Positions 35,508 to 43,983 of a stretch of 64,000 nt of DNA are shown here, in pieces. The position numbers and the translations under genes are program-made. The stretch is from NCBI RefSeq assembly GCF_002368075.1, contig NZ_AP018314.1, forward strand, positions 2,660,807 to 2,724,806. The letters are read 5' to 3'. Origin of the DNA: Sphaerospermopsis kisseleviana NIES-73 (GTDB lineage Bacteria; Cyanobacteriota; Cyanobacteriia; Cyanobacteriales; Nostocaceae). The notes below the pieces were generated by a model, which saw nothing but the letters and a program-made list of their open reading frames with translations, had not been told where the DNA came from and did no database searches. The number at the start of each line of letters is the position of its first letter. Position 1 is the stretch's first letter.

Positions 35508-35798
35508 TTAATTCCCAAAGTAGTAACATAATTCTGCTGCTTTTAACATCACTTCTGTGGTAATAGGAAGATAAATAATTTCTGCTTTTATTTGATTCAG
35601 TTTTCTAATTCCTGATAACTTATTTGCTCTTAATAATTCCCGTCTAATTTCATAATCTATAATTTCTGGTAAAATGACTTCATAACCTCTTTCAAAAAGA
35701 CTATAAAACCATTCTTGACATTGCACAGCTAGAGGGTTCGCTTTAGGATTAGTAATTAATCCTACAGGTGCAGAATCTAAAACAATAACCTTACTCAT
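35508..35798 (-). pseudogene. PIN-domain toxin, C-terminally truncated
   Basis: A 96-residue remnant beginning MSKVIVLDSAPVGLITNPKA, then EVILPEIIDYEIRRELLRAN and YLPITTEVMLKAAEL, matching cyanobacterial PIN-domain toxins of about 150 residues. After AAEL the similarity stops (CYYFGN then stop), so the second half with the last acidic cluster (typically TADDKALD-x-DVILAAQA) is missing. Only part of the metal-binding site remains and it should be inactive. The antitoxin gene precedes it by 6 bp. Confidence 0.8.
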
Positions 35799-35804
35799 TT
35801 TATT

Positions 35805-36308
35805 TTAAATTGAAATACTATTCATAGATTCAATAATTTCTAAATTTTCTTGTTGTTCTTGTTGATCATCTGATTCATTCCAGGACTCAAACAATCTTTT
35901 AATATTATTTTTTCTATCTTCTTTTTTAATTGCATCACTTTTATTAATTTCATTAATAGCAGAAGTGTTGAATGTTAAGATTTTGAGGATATTGTCCAAT
36001 TTGTGCATTGGTATCAGTGATACCAAATTTGAGCAATTAATGACTCTATTCTCAATAGACAATAGGTTTTACCTGGGTAAAACGCCAAGATTGTAAAGTT
36101 TTATTGCAGGATTCAACACTTGTGCATTAATAGCATTTTCCCAGTTCTTTAAAGATGTCTGTTTCATCGTCACACTTTGACGAAATAACCGGACAATTTG
36201 TAGTAATTCTGGTATGTATTCTTCTGGAGTATGTTCAATTTCTAGTAATAAATCATTGCGGGGTTTCGTTGATGATTTATCTGTAATGGATTGGTGATTG
36301 TTAATCAT
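35805..36308 (-). pseudogene. Antitoxin of the PIN pair, split by a small mobile element
   Basis: Two frames on this strand, 36308 down to about 36125 (INNHQSITDKSSTKPRNDLL ... MKQTSLKNWENAIN) and about 35961 down to 35805 (EINKSDAIKKEDRKNNIKRL FESWNESDDQQEQQENLE ... SISI), join in frame if the 163-bp element at 35962-36124 and one copy of the 11-bp duplication are removed. The repaired product is about 110 residues and has the helical shape and position of the cognate antitoxin, 6 bp before the PIN gene. Its acidic end (ESMNSISI) is typical of such antitoxins. Confidence 0.8.
35962..36124. mobile_element. Small insertion element with 11-bp target duplication
   Basis: 163 bp with AAGTGTTGAAT (35963-35973) and its complement ATTCAACACTT (36111-36121) near the ends. 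Direct duplications CATTAATAGCA flank it at 35951-35961 and 36125-36135. It contains the palindrome TTGGTATCAGTGATACCAA but no ORF, so it is a non-autonomous MITE-like insertion. It disrupts the antitoxin reading frame. Confidence 0.85.
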
Positions 36309-36396
36309 AAAATCCTAGATTTTATTATTTTGGTATATTATCAGTATATCAAGAACTTAGTAAAATTCATTTTAATTCTTAATAAAAATATGATTA

Positions 36397-36627
36397 CTAC
36401 GCAGTTCTAATAGAATAACCTTTTTCTTGAGTTAACCAAGCTGCATAAAGTAAAGATTGACGAATATCTTCAGCTTCTAAATCAGGATATTCTTCTAAAA
36501 TTTCCTCTATCGGTTTACCATTAGCTACTAAATTTACCACTAAAGAAACAGGTATTCTCATTCCTCGAATACAAGCTTGTCCTGCCATAATTTGTCTATC
36601 AAATGTAATTCTGTCTAAATTTAACAT
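36397..36627 (-). CDS. DUF433 antitoxin-type protein
   Basis: A 76-residue protein: LDRITFDRQIMAGQACIRGM RIPVSLVVNLVANGKPIEEI LEEYPDLEAEDIRQSLLYAA, the DUF433 winged-helix pattern. Such proteins usually precede a DUF5615 (Mut7-C-like PIN) toxin; none follows here, so it is an orphan. Confidence 0.85.
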   Translation of the reverse strand: MLNLDRITFDRQIMAGQACIRGMRIPVSLVVNLVANGKPIEEILEEYPDLEAEDIRQSLLYAAWLTQEKGYSIRTA

Positions 36628-36719
36628 AAAAATATTTGTTCTTCACTATCTTTGATAGTAGCATAAATTTATCTATAAAAAAGAATGTTTGGGAACTTGA
36701 GGAGGTGCGATCAACAAAA

Positions 36720-36929
36720 TTAATCTAAATCTTCCTCAGTCAAACCAGCATCTTTCAAAATACTTCTGAGTGTACCAGTAGGTAAATCACGATTACCATG
36801 AACAGGGATAGAAAGAATCACACTCATACCTTCCTTAACATAGATATGATGACTACCTGTAATCCTTTTCAAACTCCATCCATAGCGTTAAACAATCTTA
36901 CGCAGAGATTTACCAGAAACGGATTTCAT
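36720..36929 (-). pseudogene. hicA: HicA toxin with a premature stop
   Basis: A 70-codon frame: MKSVSGKSLRKIV, then a TAA at 36888-36890 (codon 14), then RYGWSLKRITGSHHIYVKEG and SIPVHGNRDLPTGTLRSILK. In intact relatives this position is a charged residue (KIVERYGW type), so one substitution explains the stop. The catalytic His in GSHHIY remains. The start overlaps the end of hicB by 4 bp (ATGA), in the order hicB-hicA. Without suppression or re-initiation no toxin is made. Confidence 0.88.
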
Positions 36930-37126
36930 AAAGATAACTCAATTAACTGTTTTTCTGGTTCAACTTCTTCTTGCTGACTAGCAACTTCTAACCAACCTTG
37001 AACAGCATCTTTTAACATTTCTAATAAATGTTCATAACTTTCACCCCAGGTATGACATCCTGGTAAAGCTGGTACAGAACCACACCATACACCATCCTCT
37101 TCCCAAATAATTGCTTTTATTTTCAT
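36926..37126 (-). CDS. hicB: HicB antitoxin beside a broken hicA
   Basis: A 66-residue protein from the ATG at 37126 (a TTG lies two codons upstream): MKIKAIIWEEDGVWCGSVPA LPGCHTWGESYEHLLEMLKD AVQGWLEV, the short HicB type. It appears intact although its toxin gene carries a stop codon. Confidence 0.85.
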   Translation of the reverse strand: MKIKAIIWEEDGVWCGSVPALPGCHTWGESYEHLLEMLKDAVQGWLEVASQQEEVEPEKQLIELSL

Positions 37127-37308
37127 GGACAATTTGTTGGAATAAATATAAATATCATATCAGAAATTATAAAAAATTTCTCAGTAAATCCAAGTAAATC
37201 CAACTTAGCGATCACGCAAGTGCTGACTGGTCGGTTCGCTGTTTTGGAGGTTGACGAAGTGCGATCGCATAGCTTACCGTAGGTATCGTTTAACAACAGA
37301 AATTATGA

Positions 37309-37764
37309 TTAAACTGGAAAAAAATCAGCATCTAAAATTTCATCAGAGGAAAAAGGATTATCTTCAGGAAAAATAGATAAAGGAAGTCCAGTTTCAATCG
37401 CTGCTTCTTTACGAGCGTGGTGATAACAATTATCCAAAACTTCTAAATAATAGCCTTTTAAACTAGGACTATCTAAAAACGCATCTTGTAATCTTTGACG
37501 ATGTTCATAGATTGTATACAACCAACTATTTGACCTGTTTTGAGGTTGAAACTTGTATTTAAGCAAGTGCATAATTAAAACTCGTAAATTACTTTTTAAA
37601 GCATTTTTTTCACTTCTTCCCATACTTTCAATTTCTTCAATTAAATTTTCTAATTCTAATTCTGAAAACTGCTTATTCTTTAATAAAGAAGCGGTTTTTT
37701 CAATCCATAAATTATAATCTTCTGCATAAAAATTATTAGTTAATATCATAGATGGATGTGTCAT
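37309..37764 (-). CDS. DUF29 domain-containing protein
   Basis: A 151-residue protein: NNFYAEDYNLWIEKTASLLK, LELENLIEEIESMGRSEKNA LKSNLRVLIMHLLKYKFQPQ and SLKGYYLEVLDNCYHHARKE are the DUF29 core. The family is abundant in cyanobacteria, often near mobile DNA; function unknown. A partial, disrupted copy of its first 35 codons lies at 43108-43290, in the same orientation, on the other side of the urt operon. Confidence 0.88.
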   Translation of the reverse strand: MTHPSMILTNNFYAEDYNLWIEKTASLLKNKQFSELELENLIEEIESMGRSEKNALKSNLRVLIMHLLKYKFQPQNRSNSWLYTIYEHRQRLQDAFLDSPSLKGYYLEVLDNCYHHARKEAAIETGLPLSIFPEDNPFSSDEILDADFFPV

Positions 37765-37876
37765 AGTTTTCTCCTTAATTCCTGTAGTTTTTTTTCTATT
37801 ACAAAACGAAGTGCGGAATGTGGGTTAGTAGTGAGGATTTGACTTTACGGTAAAATACTCAATCAAATTAAACAAA

Positions 37877-38575
37877 TTAAACAGCTAAAAACTTTTGAAT
37901 CACATCCTGACTCAGTTCTGTGGTGAAACCAGAGGCGACAATACCACCTTTTTGCATGGCGTAATAGTAATCAGCCTGACGGACAAAGTGTAAGTGTTGT
38001 TCTACTAATAACACAGAAATCCCTTTGGTTTCTACGATGCGACGTACTGCGGCTTCAATTTCCAGGATGATTGAGGGTTGTATTCCTTCTGTGGGTTCAT
38101 CTAAGACGAGTAACTGTGGTTCTCCCATCAAAGCACGGGCGATCGCTAACTGTTGTTGTTGTCCACCGCTCAAGTCACCACCCATCCGGGATAACATAGT
38201 TTTCAACACCGGAAATAAGCTAAAAACTTCTTCAGAAATTTCTGCTTTTCTTGATTGTTTCTGTCTAGCTTCTAACCCTAGAAGTAAATTTTCTCTGACT
38301 GTTAACCGGGGGATGATCTCTCGTCCTTGAGGAACATAACCAATTCCCATTTTTGCCCTTTGGTCTGGAGATTTGGAGTTAATTAATTCTCCATTTAAGT
38401 TAATTGTACCACTGCGGGGTGAGAGTAACCCCATAATTGTTTTAAGTAGAGTGGTTTTACCTACACCATTACGTCCAATTAAACAGATCATTTGCCCTGG
38501 TGGTACGCTTAAATCTACGTTGCGTAAAATATGGCTTTCACCGTAGTAAACGTTAAGTTGAGAAATTTTTAGCAT
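37877..38575 (-). CDS. urtE: Urea ABC transporter ATP-binding protein UrtE
   Basis: A 232-residue ATPase. Walker A is LIGRNGVGKTTLLKT, the ABC signature DLSGGQQQQLAIAR, Walker B LLVLDEPTEGIQ, and the H-loop VLLVEQHLHF. The ATG at 38575 gives the family start (MLKISQLNVYYGESHILRNV); a TTG 18 bp upstream is less likely. With UrtD it powers urea uptake. It is the last gene of the minus-strand operon. Confidence 0.95.
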   Translation of the reverse strand: MLKISQLNVYYGESHILRNVDLSVPPGQMICLIGRNGVGKTTLLKTIMGLLSPRSGTINLNGELINSKSPDQRAKMGIGYVPQGREIIPRLTVRENLLLGLEARQKQSRKAEISEEVFSLFPVLKTMLSRMGGDLSGGQQQQLAIARALMGEPQLLVLDEPTEGIQPSIILEIEAAVRRIVETKGISVLLVEQHLHFVRQADYYYAMQKGGIVASGFTTELSQDVIQKFLAV

Positions 38576-38647
38576 CAGTTTTTTGATTCTCAATAGCGGT
38601 TATGATTTATCTAAACTCCAGACCATCGGGGTTAAAAAACAGCAGTT

Positions 38648-39394
38648 TTATTCTGGCTGTTCTCCTAGATATACTTCGATCACACGAGGGTCATTTTGGA
38701 CTTGTTCAAAACTCCCCTGACATAGTACGGAACCTTCATGTAATACTGTTACCGTCTTGGCAATTTGGCGGACAAATTCCATATCGTGTTCAATGACTAG
38801 AATTGAATGGCTTTGGGCGAGTGTTAATAGTAGTTGTCCGATATTATAGGTTTCTTCGTCCGTTAACCCTGCAACTGGTTCATCAACTAGTAATAAGTCG
38901 GGGGACTGTGCTACTAACATCCCAATTTCTAAACGTTGCTTTTCTCCGTGGGAAAGTAAACCGGCGGGAATGTCTGCTTTAGGGGTTAAACCAACTGTTT
39001 CTAATAAGCCTTTAATACTATTGTTTTCCGTAGCATGAGGGGGATTAAATAGGGTGGAAAATACATTTTTGTGGCGGTTAATAGTAATTTCTAGGTTTTC
39101 ACGGGGGGTTAAGTTGAGGTAAATTCGCGGTGTTTGGAATTTTCGCCCAATTCCTAAGCGGGCGATTTCATGTTCAGGTAAAGAACGGAGATTTTTACCT
39201 TTGAATAAAACTCTCCCAACTGTTGGTTGTACTTTCCCGGTAATTACATCCAGAAAGGTGGTTTTTCCCGCACCGTTGGGACCAATTACTACCCGCAACT
39301 CTCCCGCATCCATACTAAAGTTGAGTTGATTGATAGCTTTAAAACCATCAAAACTGACGGTGACGTTTTCAGTTTCCAAGATTTTCGCGTTCAT
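38648..39394 (-). CDS. urtD: Urea ABC transporter ATP-binding protein UrtD
   Basis: A 248-residue LivG-type ATPase. Walker A is VIGPNGAGKTTFLDV, the signature LLSHGEKQRLEIG, Walker B LLLVDEPVAGLT, and the H-loop VIEHDMEFVRQI. The signature motif is LSHGE, as in UrtD. It overlaps urtC by 26 bp. Confidence 0.95.
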   Translation of the reverse strand: MNAKILETENVTVSFDGFKAINQLNFSMDAGELRVVIGPNGAGKTTFLDVITGKVQPTVGRVLFKGKNLRSLPEHEIARLGIGRKFQTPRIYLNLTPRENLEITINRHKNVFSTLFNPPHATENNSIKGLLETVGLTPKADIPAGLLSHGEKQRLEIGMLVAQSPDLLLVDEPVAGLTDEETYNIGQLLLTLAQSHSILVIEHDMEFVRQIAKTVTVLHEGSVLCQGSFEQVQNDPRVIEVYLGEQPE

Positions 39395-40490
39395 GTTGCA
39401 CTTCTGGGTCTGCTTCTAAGGTGGGATATGTGGGGATTGGGCGGGGGCGATGGAAAAAAGAAATCTCTTGCTTTTTTAACCATCCCATGAGACCGTCAGG
39501 TAAGACTGTGACGACTATTAAAAATAGTGCGCCTTGAAAAAATAGCCAAATTTCGGCAAATTGTTCACTTAAAAAAGTACGGGCATAATTGACTAATAAA
39601 GTACCGACTATCGCCCCGGTTAAGGTAGCGCGTCCCCCCACCGCCACCCAAATCACCATTTCAATAGAAAAACCAATATCCATGGTTCGAGGTGATACAG
39701 ATCCACTTTGAAGTGTATAAAATGCTCCTGCTATACCAGCGATCGCACCGGATACCGCAAACACTAAAACTTTAAATTCTGTGGGGTTATAGCCAGAAAA
39801 TCGCACCCGACTTTCATCATCTCGAATAGCGATTAATAATCGCCCAAAGCGTCCACTTGTCAACCAGCGACAAATACCATAGGTGAGGGCGAGAACAAGT
39901 ACCGTCAGGGTATAGAAAATGAATTGGGTTTGGGAGTCACTGACATTGACCCCAAATAAGGTTCTAAAACCTGTGAGTCCGTTAGTACCGTTAAACAGTT
40001 GTTGTTGACCATTAAAGAAGTTGAAAAATATAATCACTGCGGCTTGGGTTAATATGGAAAAATAAACCCCCTTGAGGCGATTACGAAATACTAAGTATCC
40101 TAATAATCCCGCTAGTAAGCCAGGAATGAACACCACCGCCACGGTAGCGACGGGAAAAGAATAGAAAGGATACCAAAACCAAGGAAGTTCTTTCACTCCA
40201 TACAACCCCATAAAATCAGGTAATTCCCCTGAGGGGACTTGGAGTTTTAGGTACATGGCGATCGCATATCCCCCCAAACCAAAGAAAATCCCATGTCCCA
40301 AACTCAGCAACCCGGTATAACCCCAGATTAAATCCAGACCCAAAGCCACAATAGCCAGGGACAAAAACCGCCCCAGTAGATTCAACCGAAACCCCGACAG
40401 CATTGCTGGTATAATTAAAATCAGGATCAGTGCGATCGCTACCACCGCCCCAATCTCAATTAAAATTAACCTTCCTCCCTTCTGACTCAT
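39369..40490 (-). CDS. urtC: Urea ABC transporter permease UrtC
   Basis: A LivM-type permease, about 373 residues from the ATG at 40490 (MSQKGGRLILIEIGAVV). The frame is open to a TTG at 40520, but the extra ten codons read through a CTCTGCGTCCTTTGTGG dispersed-repeat-like tract overlapping urtB, so I use the inner start. The membrane core shows SLGHGIFFGLGGYAIAMYLK, FNGTNGLTGFRTLFG and GRATLTGAIVGTLLVNYART, the UrtC/LivM pattern. Confidence 0.93.
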   Translation of the reverse strand: MSQKGGRLILIEIGAVVAIALILILIIPAMLSGFRLNLLGRFLSLAIVALGLDLIWGYTGLLSLGHGIFFGLGGYAIAMYLKLQVPSGELPDFMGLYGVKELPWFWYPFYSFPVATVAVVFIPGLLAGLLGYLVFRNRLKGVYFSILTQAAVIIFFNFFNGQQQLFNGTNGLTGFRTLFGVNVSDSQTQFIFYTLTVLVLALTYGICRWLTSGRFGRLLIAIRDDESRVRFSGYNPTEFKVLVFAVSGAIAGIAGAFYTLQSGSVSPRTMDIGFSIEMVIWVAVGGRATLTGAIVGTLLVNYARTFLSEQFAEIWLFFQGALFLIVVTVLPDGLMGWLKKQEISFFHRPRPIPTYPTLEADPEVQHERENLGN

Positions 40491-40509
40491 GCTCTGCGTC
40501 CTTTGTGGT

Positions 40510-41664
40510 TTAAACATCAACAGTACGACCTTTCTGGGGAAAAATTCCCCCAGGCTTCCACTGTAAAAACGCGATAATCAGTGCAAACACTAACACCTTA
40601 GCCATACTTGTGGTTGCAAAGAAATTCAACAAATCGGCTAAAGGTTGAAGAGGAGATAATACCAAGGCTAGAGTCCCAGAACCAATTAAGAAATTAGCCG
40701 TACCAATTCCCAAAGCCGCCATAATAGTTCCTGCTAAATTCCCCACACCACCGACTACTACTACCATAAAGGTATCAATAATATAATTTTGTCCGGTGTT
40801 GGGTCCTACAGAACCGAGTAAACTAATAGCACAACCAGCTACACCAGCCAACCCCGAACCCAGAGCGAAGGTGATAGCATCCACCTTTTGAGTAGGGATA
40901 CCCAAACAAGCACTCATACTGCGATTTTGGGTGACAGCACGAATCCTTAATCCCCAGTTAGAACGCTGTAAAAATAGATAAATTCCTCCTACACAAATTA
41001 TTGTCAAAGCCATAATAAACAAGCGAGCATAAGGTAATTGGAGACCACCTACAGACATTCCCCCTTGCAACCAACCAGGAGCAGTCACATCTACATTTTG
41101 AGCGCCAAACCAAGGTTGAGTAAACACCTGTTGTTCACTCAATAAGTTTCCCATTGTTATTGTTATACCCAGAGATAGTAACAACAACAATCCTACAAAC
41201 CATTTACTAACTTTCCCCCCATTACTCCGAGCATTTAAAACCCGTAAACCTCCAAAAAACAACACACAAAATAGGAAGATGCCAACTACTAATAACCAAT
41301 TCACACTGCGAACAAACTGTTGAAAAATTAAACTCACCCCCCAAGTAGCTAGGAGAGTTTCTAAAGGTCGTCCATACAGATAACGAATCACCCCCCGTTC
41401 TAACACTAACCCCACAAGAGCAGTGAATAGAAAAGCAATCATCAAAGCCAAAAATATATAAGAATCAAACCACACTCCCCCCAACTGTTTGCAGCCATTT
41501 TGTACCACAAAAGTCGTATAAGCTCCCAACATCATCAATTCACCATGGGCCATATTAATCACGCCCATCAAACCAAATATAATGGCTAGTCCCAAAGCAG
41601 CAATTAATAATACTGCTCCAATACTAATACCATTAAATAAAGCTTCCAAAAAACCTATTAACAC
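40510..41664 (-). CDS. urtB: Urea ABC transporter permease UrtB
   Basis: A 384-residue LivH-type permease starting with GTG. The N-terminus ALGLAIIFGLMGVINMAHGE LMMLGAYTTF and the motif NRSMSACLGIPTQKVDAITF ALGSGLAGVAG are typical. An insertion in the middle (about 95-190) with two extra hydrophobic segments gives the long form usual in UrtB. It follows urtA by 56 bp. Confidence 0.94.
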   Translation of the reverse strand: MLIGFLEALFNGISIGAVLLIAALGLAIIFGLMGVINMAHGELMMLGAYTTFVVQNGCKQLGGVWFDSYIFLALMIAFLFTALVGLVLERGVIRYLYGRPLETLLATWGVSLIFQQFVRSVNWLLVVGIFLFCVLFFGGLRVLNARSNGGKVSKWFVGLLLLLSLGITITMGNLLSEQQVFTQPWFGAQNVDVTAPGWLQGGMSVGGLQLPYARLFIMALTIICVGGIYLFLQRSNWGLRIRAVTQNRSMSACLGIPTQKVDAITFALGSGLAGVAGCAISLLGSVGPNTGQNYIIDTFMVVVVGGVGNLAGTIMAALGIGTANFLIGSGTLALVLSPLQPLADLLNFFATTSMAKVLVFALIIAFLQWKPGGIFPQKGRTVDV

Positions 41665-41720
41665 TTATTTATCCTCAAAAAATATCAATAGTCAATGGTC
41701 ATTGACTATTGACCATTAAC

Positions 41721-43031
41721 TTAAACTTGCTTGTACTTACCACCTTTAGCTGGGTCTGACCAATCACAGCCAAATCCTTTAGTTTCTGGAACAAATTGAT
41801 TCCAAGGAATTGGCTCTACTGGTGCGGGGGTAGCATAGACAATATCGAATAAACCATCTTGTCTCACTTGACCAATGCGGACAATTTTCGACAAGTGATG
41901 ATTGGCGTTCATGGTCACTTTACCTTCTGGTGCATCTAAAGTTTGACCATAGGCCGCAGCGCGAACTTTATTTAAGTCAGTTGTTCCAGCTTTTTCTACT
42001 GCTTGTTTCCATAAATAAACGGCGATGTATGCTGCTTCCATGGGGTCGTTAATTACCCGGTCTGCACCATACTCTTTTTTAAAAGCTGCTACAAACTTTT
42101 TATTTGCAGGTGTGTCTACTGTTTGAAAGTAATTCCAAGCTGCATAGTGACCTTGGAGATATTCAACACCAATGGCTTTAACTTCCTCTTCTGCAATACT
42201 TACAGACATAGAGGGATATTTATCTGCTGTTAATCCAGCCCCTTTTAATTGTTTGAAAAATGCCACATTGCTGTCACCATTGAGGGTGTTATAAATTACG
42301 CCACCATTGGGTAAAGCTTGCCTAATTTTAGAGATGATAGGTGTAACTTCTACGTTACCAAGTGGTAAATAATCTTCACCAACAGTTTTTCCACCTAAAG
42401 CTTCCAATTGAGCTTTAATAATGGTGTTGGCAGTCCGGGGAAATACGTAGTCAGAACCTACTAAAAAGAATTCTTTGCCTTTATTTTTTAACATCCAATC
42501 AACAGATGGTTCAATTTGTTGATTGGGAGCCGCACCAGTATAGAAAATGTTTTTAGAACATTCTTGACCTTCATACTGTACCGGGTACCAGAGCATATGG
42601 TCTTTACTCTCAAATACCGGCTTAACATTCTTGCGACTAGCAGAGGTCCAACAACCAAAAATGACAACAGTTTGATCTTGATCAATTAGTTTGGTAGCTT
42701 TTTCTCTAAAGGTATCCCAGTTAGAAGCGCCATCTTCAGTAATCGCTTCAATTTGTTTACCTAAGACACCCCCCGCAGCATTAATTTCTTTAATTGCTAA
42801 TCTTTCAGCATCAACAACGCTTCTTTCACTGATGGCCATTGTCCCGCTCAGGGAGTGTAAAATACCTACTTTGATGGTACTACTGCTATCTGTAGCGGTA
42901 TCACTACTGCCATTAGTAACAGTATCAGTAGCATTGGGTGAGTCATTGCCGCAAGCCTTGAGTAAAAGGCTAGTACCGATAGTTGCAGAACTATAAAGTA
43001 AAAACTTCCTTCGGTTAAATTGTTTACCCAT
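41721..43031 (-). CDS. urtA: Urea ABC transporter substrate-binding protein UrtA
   Basis: A 436-residue periplasmic binding protein. The N-terminus carries a twin-arginine-like RRKFLLYSS and a lipobox LLKAC (Cys27), so it is probably a Tat-exported lipoprotein. The mature core is [57 protein letters not shown] and [19 protein letters not shown], all typical of UrtA. It heads urtABCDE; nitrogen control by NtcA is expected, but I find no perfect GTA-N8-TAC box upstream. Confidence 0.96.
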   Translation of the reverse strand: MGKQFNRRKFLLYSSATIGTSLLLKACGNDSPNATDTVTNGSSDTATDSSSTIKVGILHSLSGTMAISERSVVDAERLAIKEINAAGGVLGKQIEAITEDGASNWDTFREKATKLIDQDQTVVIFGCWTSASRKNVKPVFESKDHMLWYPVQYEGQECSKNIFYTGAAPNQQIEPSVDWMLKNKGKEFFLVGSDYVFPRTANTIIKAQLEALGGKTVGEDYLPLGNVEVTPIISKIRQALPNGGVIYNTLNGDSNVAFFKQLKGAGLTADKYPSMSVSIAEEEVKAIGVEYLQGHYAAWNYFQTVDTPANKKFVAAFKKEYGADRVINDPMEAAYIAVYLWKQAVEKAGTTDLNKVRAAAYGQTLDAPEGKVTMNANHHLSKIVRIGQVRQDGLFDIVYATPAPVEPIPWNQFVPETKGFGCDWSDPAKGGKYKQV

Positions 43032-43107
43032 ATTTTGGTTATTTTGTTACACTATCAGATTTGATGATAGTTCGACACTATACCATGAAAAAGTTATCTA
43101 ATATACA

Positions 43108-43290
43108 AAATTTTAATAAAGAAGCGGTTTTTTCAATAGACTTCTCCGAAAAAGATGTAGGGACAATTCATGAATTGTCCCTACGAATGGGTTTCAGGTT
43201 ATGCTTATATAATTTTCGGAGATGTCTAATACATAAATTATAATCTTCTGCATAAAGATTATTAGTTAATATCATAGGTTGATGTGTCAT
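43108..43290 (-). pseudogene. 5' fragment of a DUF29 gene interrupted by a MITE
   Basis: From the ATG at 43290 the frame reads MTHQPMILTNNLYAEDYNLC, nearly identical to the start of the DUF29 gene at 37309-37764. It is then broken by the element at 43138-43227 and resumes with IEKTASLLK before similarity ends near 43110. Only about 35 codons remain. Confidence 0.85.
43138..43227. mobile_element. 90-bp MITE with nested palindrome
   Basis: The ends AGACTTCTCCGAAAA (43138-43152) and the complement of AGACATCTCCGAAAATT (43211-43227) form terminal inverted repeats with one mismatch over 15. AAT flanks both sides (43135-43137, 43228-43230) as a likely target duplication. A perfect 28-bp palindrome, GTAGGGACAATTCA followed by its complement, occupies 43157-43184. 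No ORF. Confidence 0.85.
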
Positions 43291-43405
43291 AGTCTTTTTG
43301 AACTATTAAACAAGCACGGATTTTTTGTGCTTCTGCTCCCACGGTTGGATCAAGATTTACCCAGCGAATTTCACCCCGTTTATAAGTTAAATTACCCTCT
43401 GGCAT
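43262..43405 (-). pseudogene. MazF/PemK toxin fragment
   Basis: From the ATG at 43405, which overlaps the antitoxin end by 14 bp, the frame reads MPEGNLTYKRGEIRWVNLDP TVGAEAQKIRACLIVQKD, the N-terminal third of a MazF/PemK toxin. After about residue 38 it runs into the leader of the DUF29 fragment and stops at 43262. About two thirds of the toxin is missing, so it should be inactive. Confidence 0.85.
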
Positions 43406-43622
43406 TAATACCATCTCCAGCTACATTATCCCAAGCAGAAATCTCATTTTGATATTCTAAATCTTTTGCATCTTCTTGCAGTGCCGCAATTATTTCTGCT
43501 GCTAAAATTTTACGTCTTTGTTCTGCCAATATTGCATTAATATAGGCACTACGATTACCTTTTGCTTGTTGATCAATAAATTGCAAAATGTCTTCTTCTA
43601 AAGTAATTGTGACTTTCATCAT
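43392..43622 (-). CDS. Ribbon-helix-helix antitoxin of a broken MazF pair
   Basis: About 76 residues from the ATG at 43622: KVTITLEEDILQFIDQQAKG NRSAYINAILAEQRRKILAA, an RHH/CopG-type DNA-binding start with a basic turn, followed by an acidic toxin-binding tail (EDAKDLEYQNEISAWDNVAG). Its frame overlaps the truncated toxin. It looks intact. Confidence 0.85.
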   Translation of the reverse strand: MMKVTITLEEDILQFIDQQAKGNRSAYINAILAEQRRKILAAEIIAALQEDAKDLEYQNEISAWDNVAGDGINARG

Positions 43623-43656
43623 TCTGTATGACTCATTAATCTTACCTATCAATCAT

Positions 43657-43983
43657 ACCACTTTTTTGACAATTTGTAAATACTCTGTATTCTCTGTGTC
43701 TGTGCGGTTCGTGTAAAAACGGATATTGGGGGGAAGATGTACGTTAGCGTGTCGAAGATACAGGTATCGCTTTTAATTTGCGTCTTTGCGTGAGATAAAA
43801 AAGGATTTTACGAAGTTAAAGAAGTGAATATAAATTATCCAGCAATAGGAATTTCCATGATAAAAAAAGCGATTAACTACAAAACATTTCCCAGTTAATC
43901 GCTTAATAAATATCATCAACCCCTAGGTAAAAGCTGATTACTGATTACTGATAGCTGAATGCTTACGTATTTTTTCCCTAAAA
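43657..43983. other. Intergenic region with dispersed repeats and a minus-strand terminator
   Basis: Holds a CTCTGTGTCTGTGCGGTTCG-type repeat, a variant of the HIP1-splitting unit near 43741 (ACGTTAGCGTGTCGAAGATA) and, at the left of the next gene, the terminator at 43860-43904. No gene seen. Confidence 0.6.
43860..43904 (-). terminator. Terminator of the DUF1232 gene
   Basis: On the minus strand AAGCGATTAACT (43904-43893) and AGTTAATCGCTT (43878-43867) form a perfect 12-bp stem with a 14-nt loop, followed by a run of seven T. It lies 80 bp after the DUF1232 stop codon. Confidence 0.8.

Noticed and set aside
43077-43106. Possible NtcA site upstream of urtA (GTT-N8-TAC, 43093-43106)
   Set aside because: It has one mismatch and lies only 10 bp from the candidate -10 element, too close for the usual NtcA-activated promoter geometry of about 22 bp.
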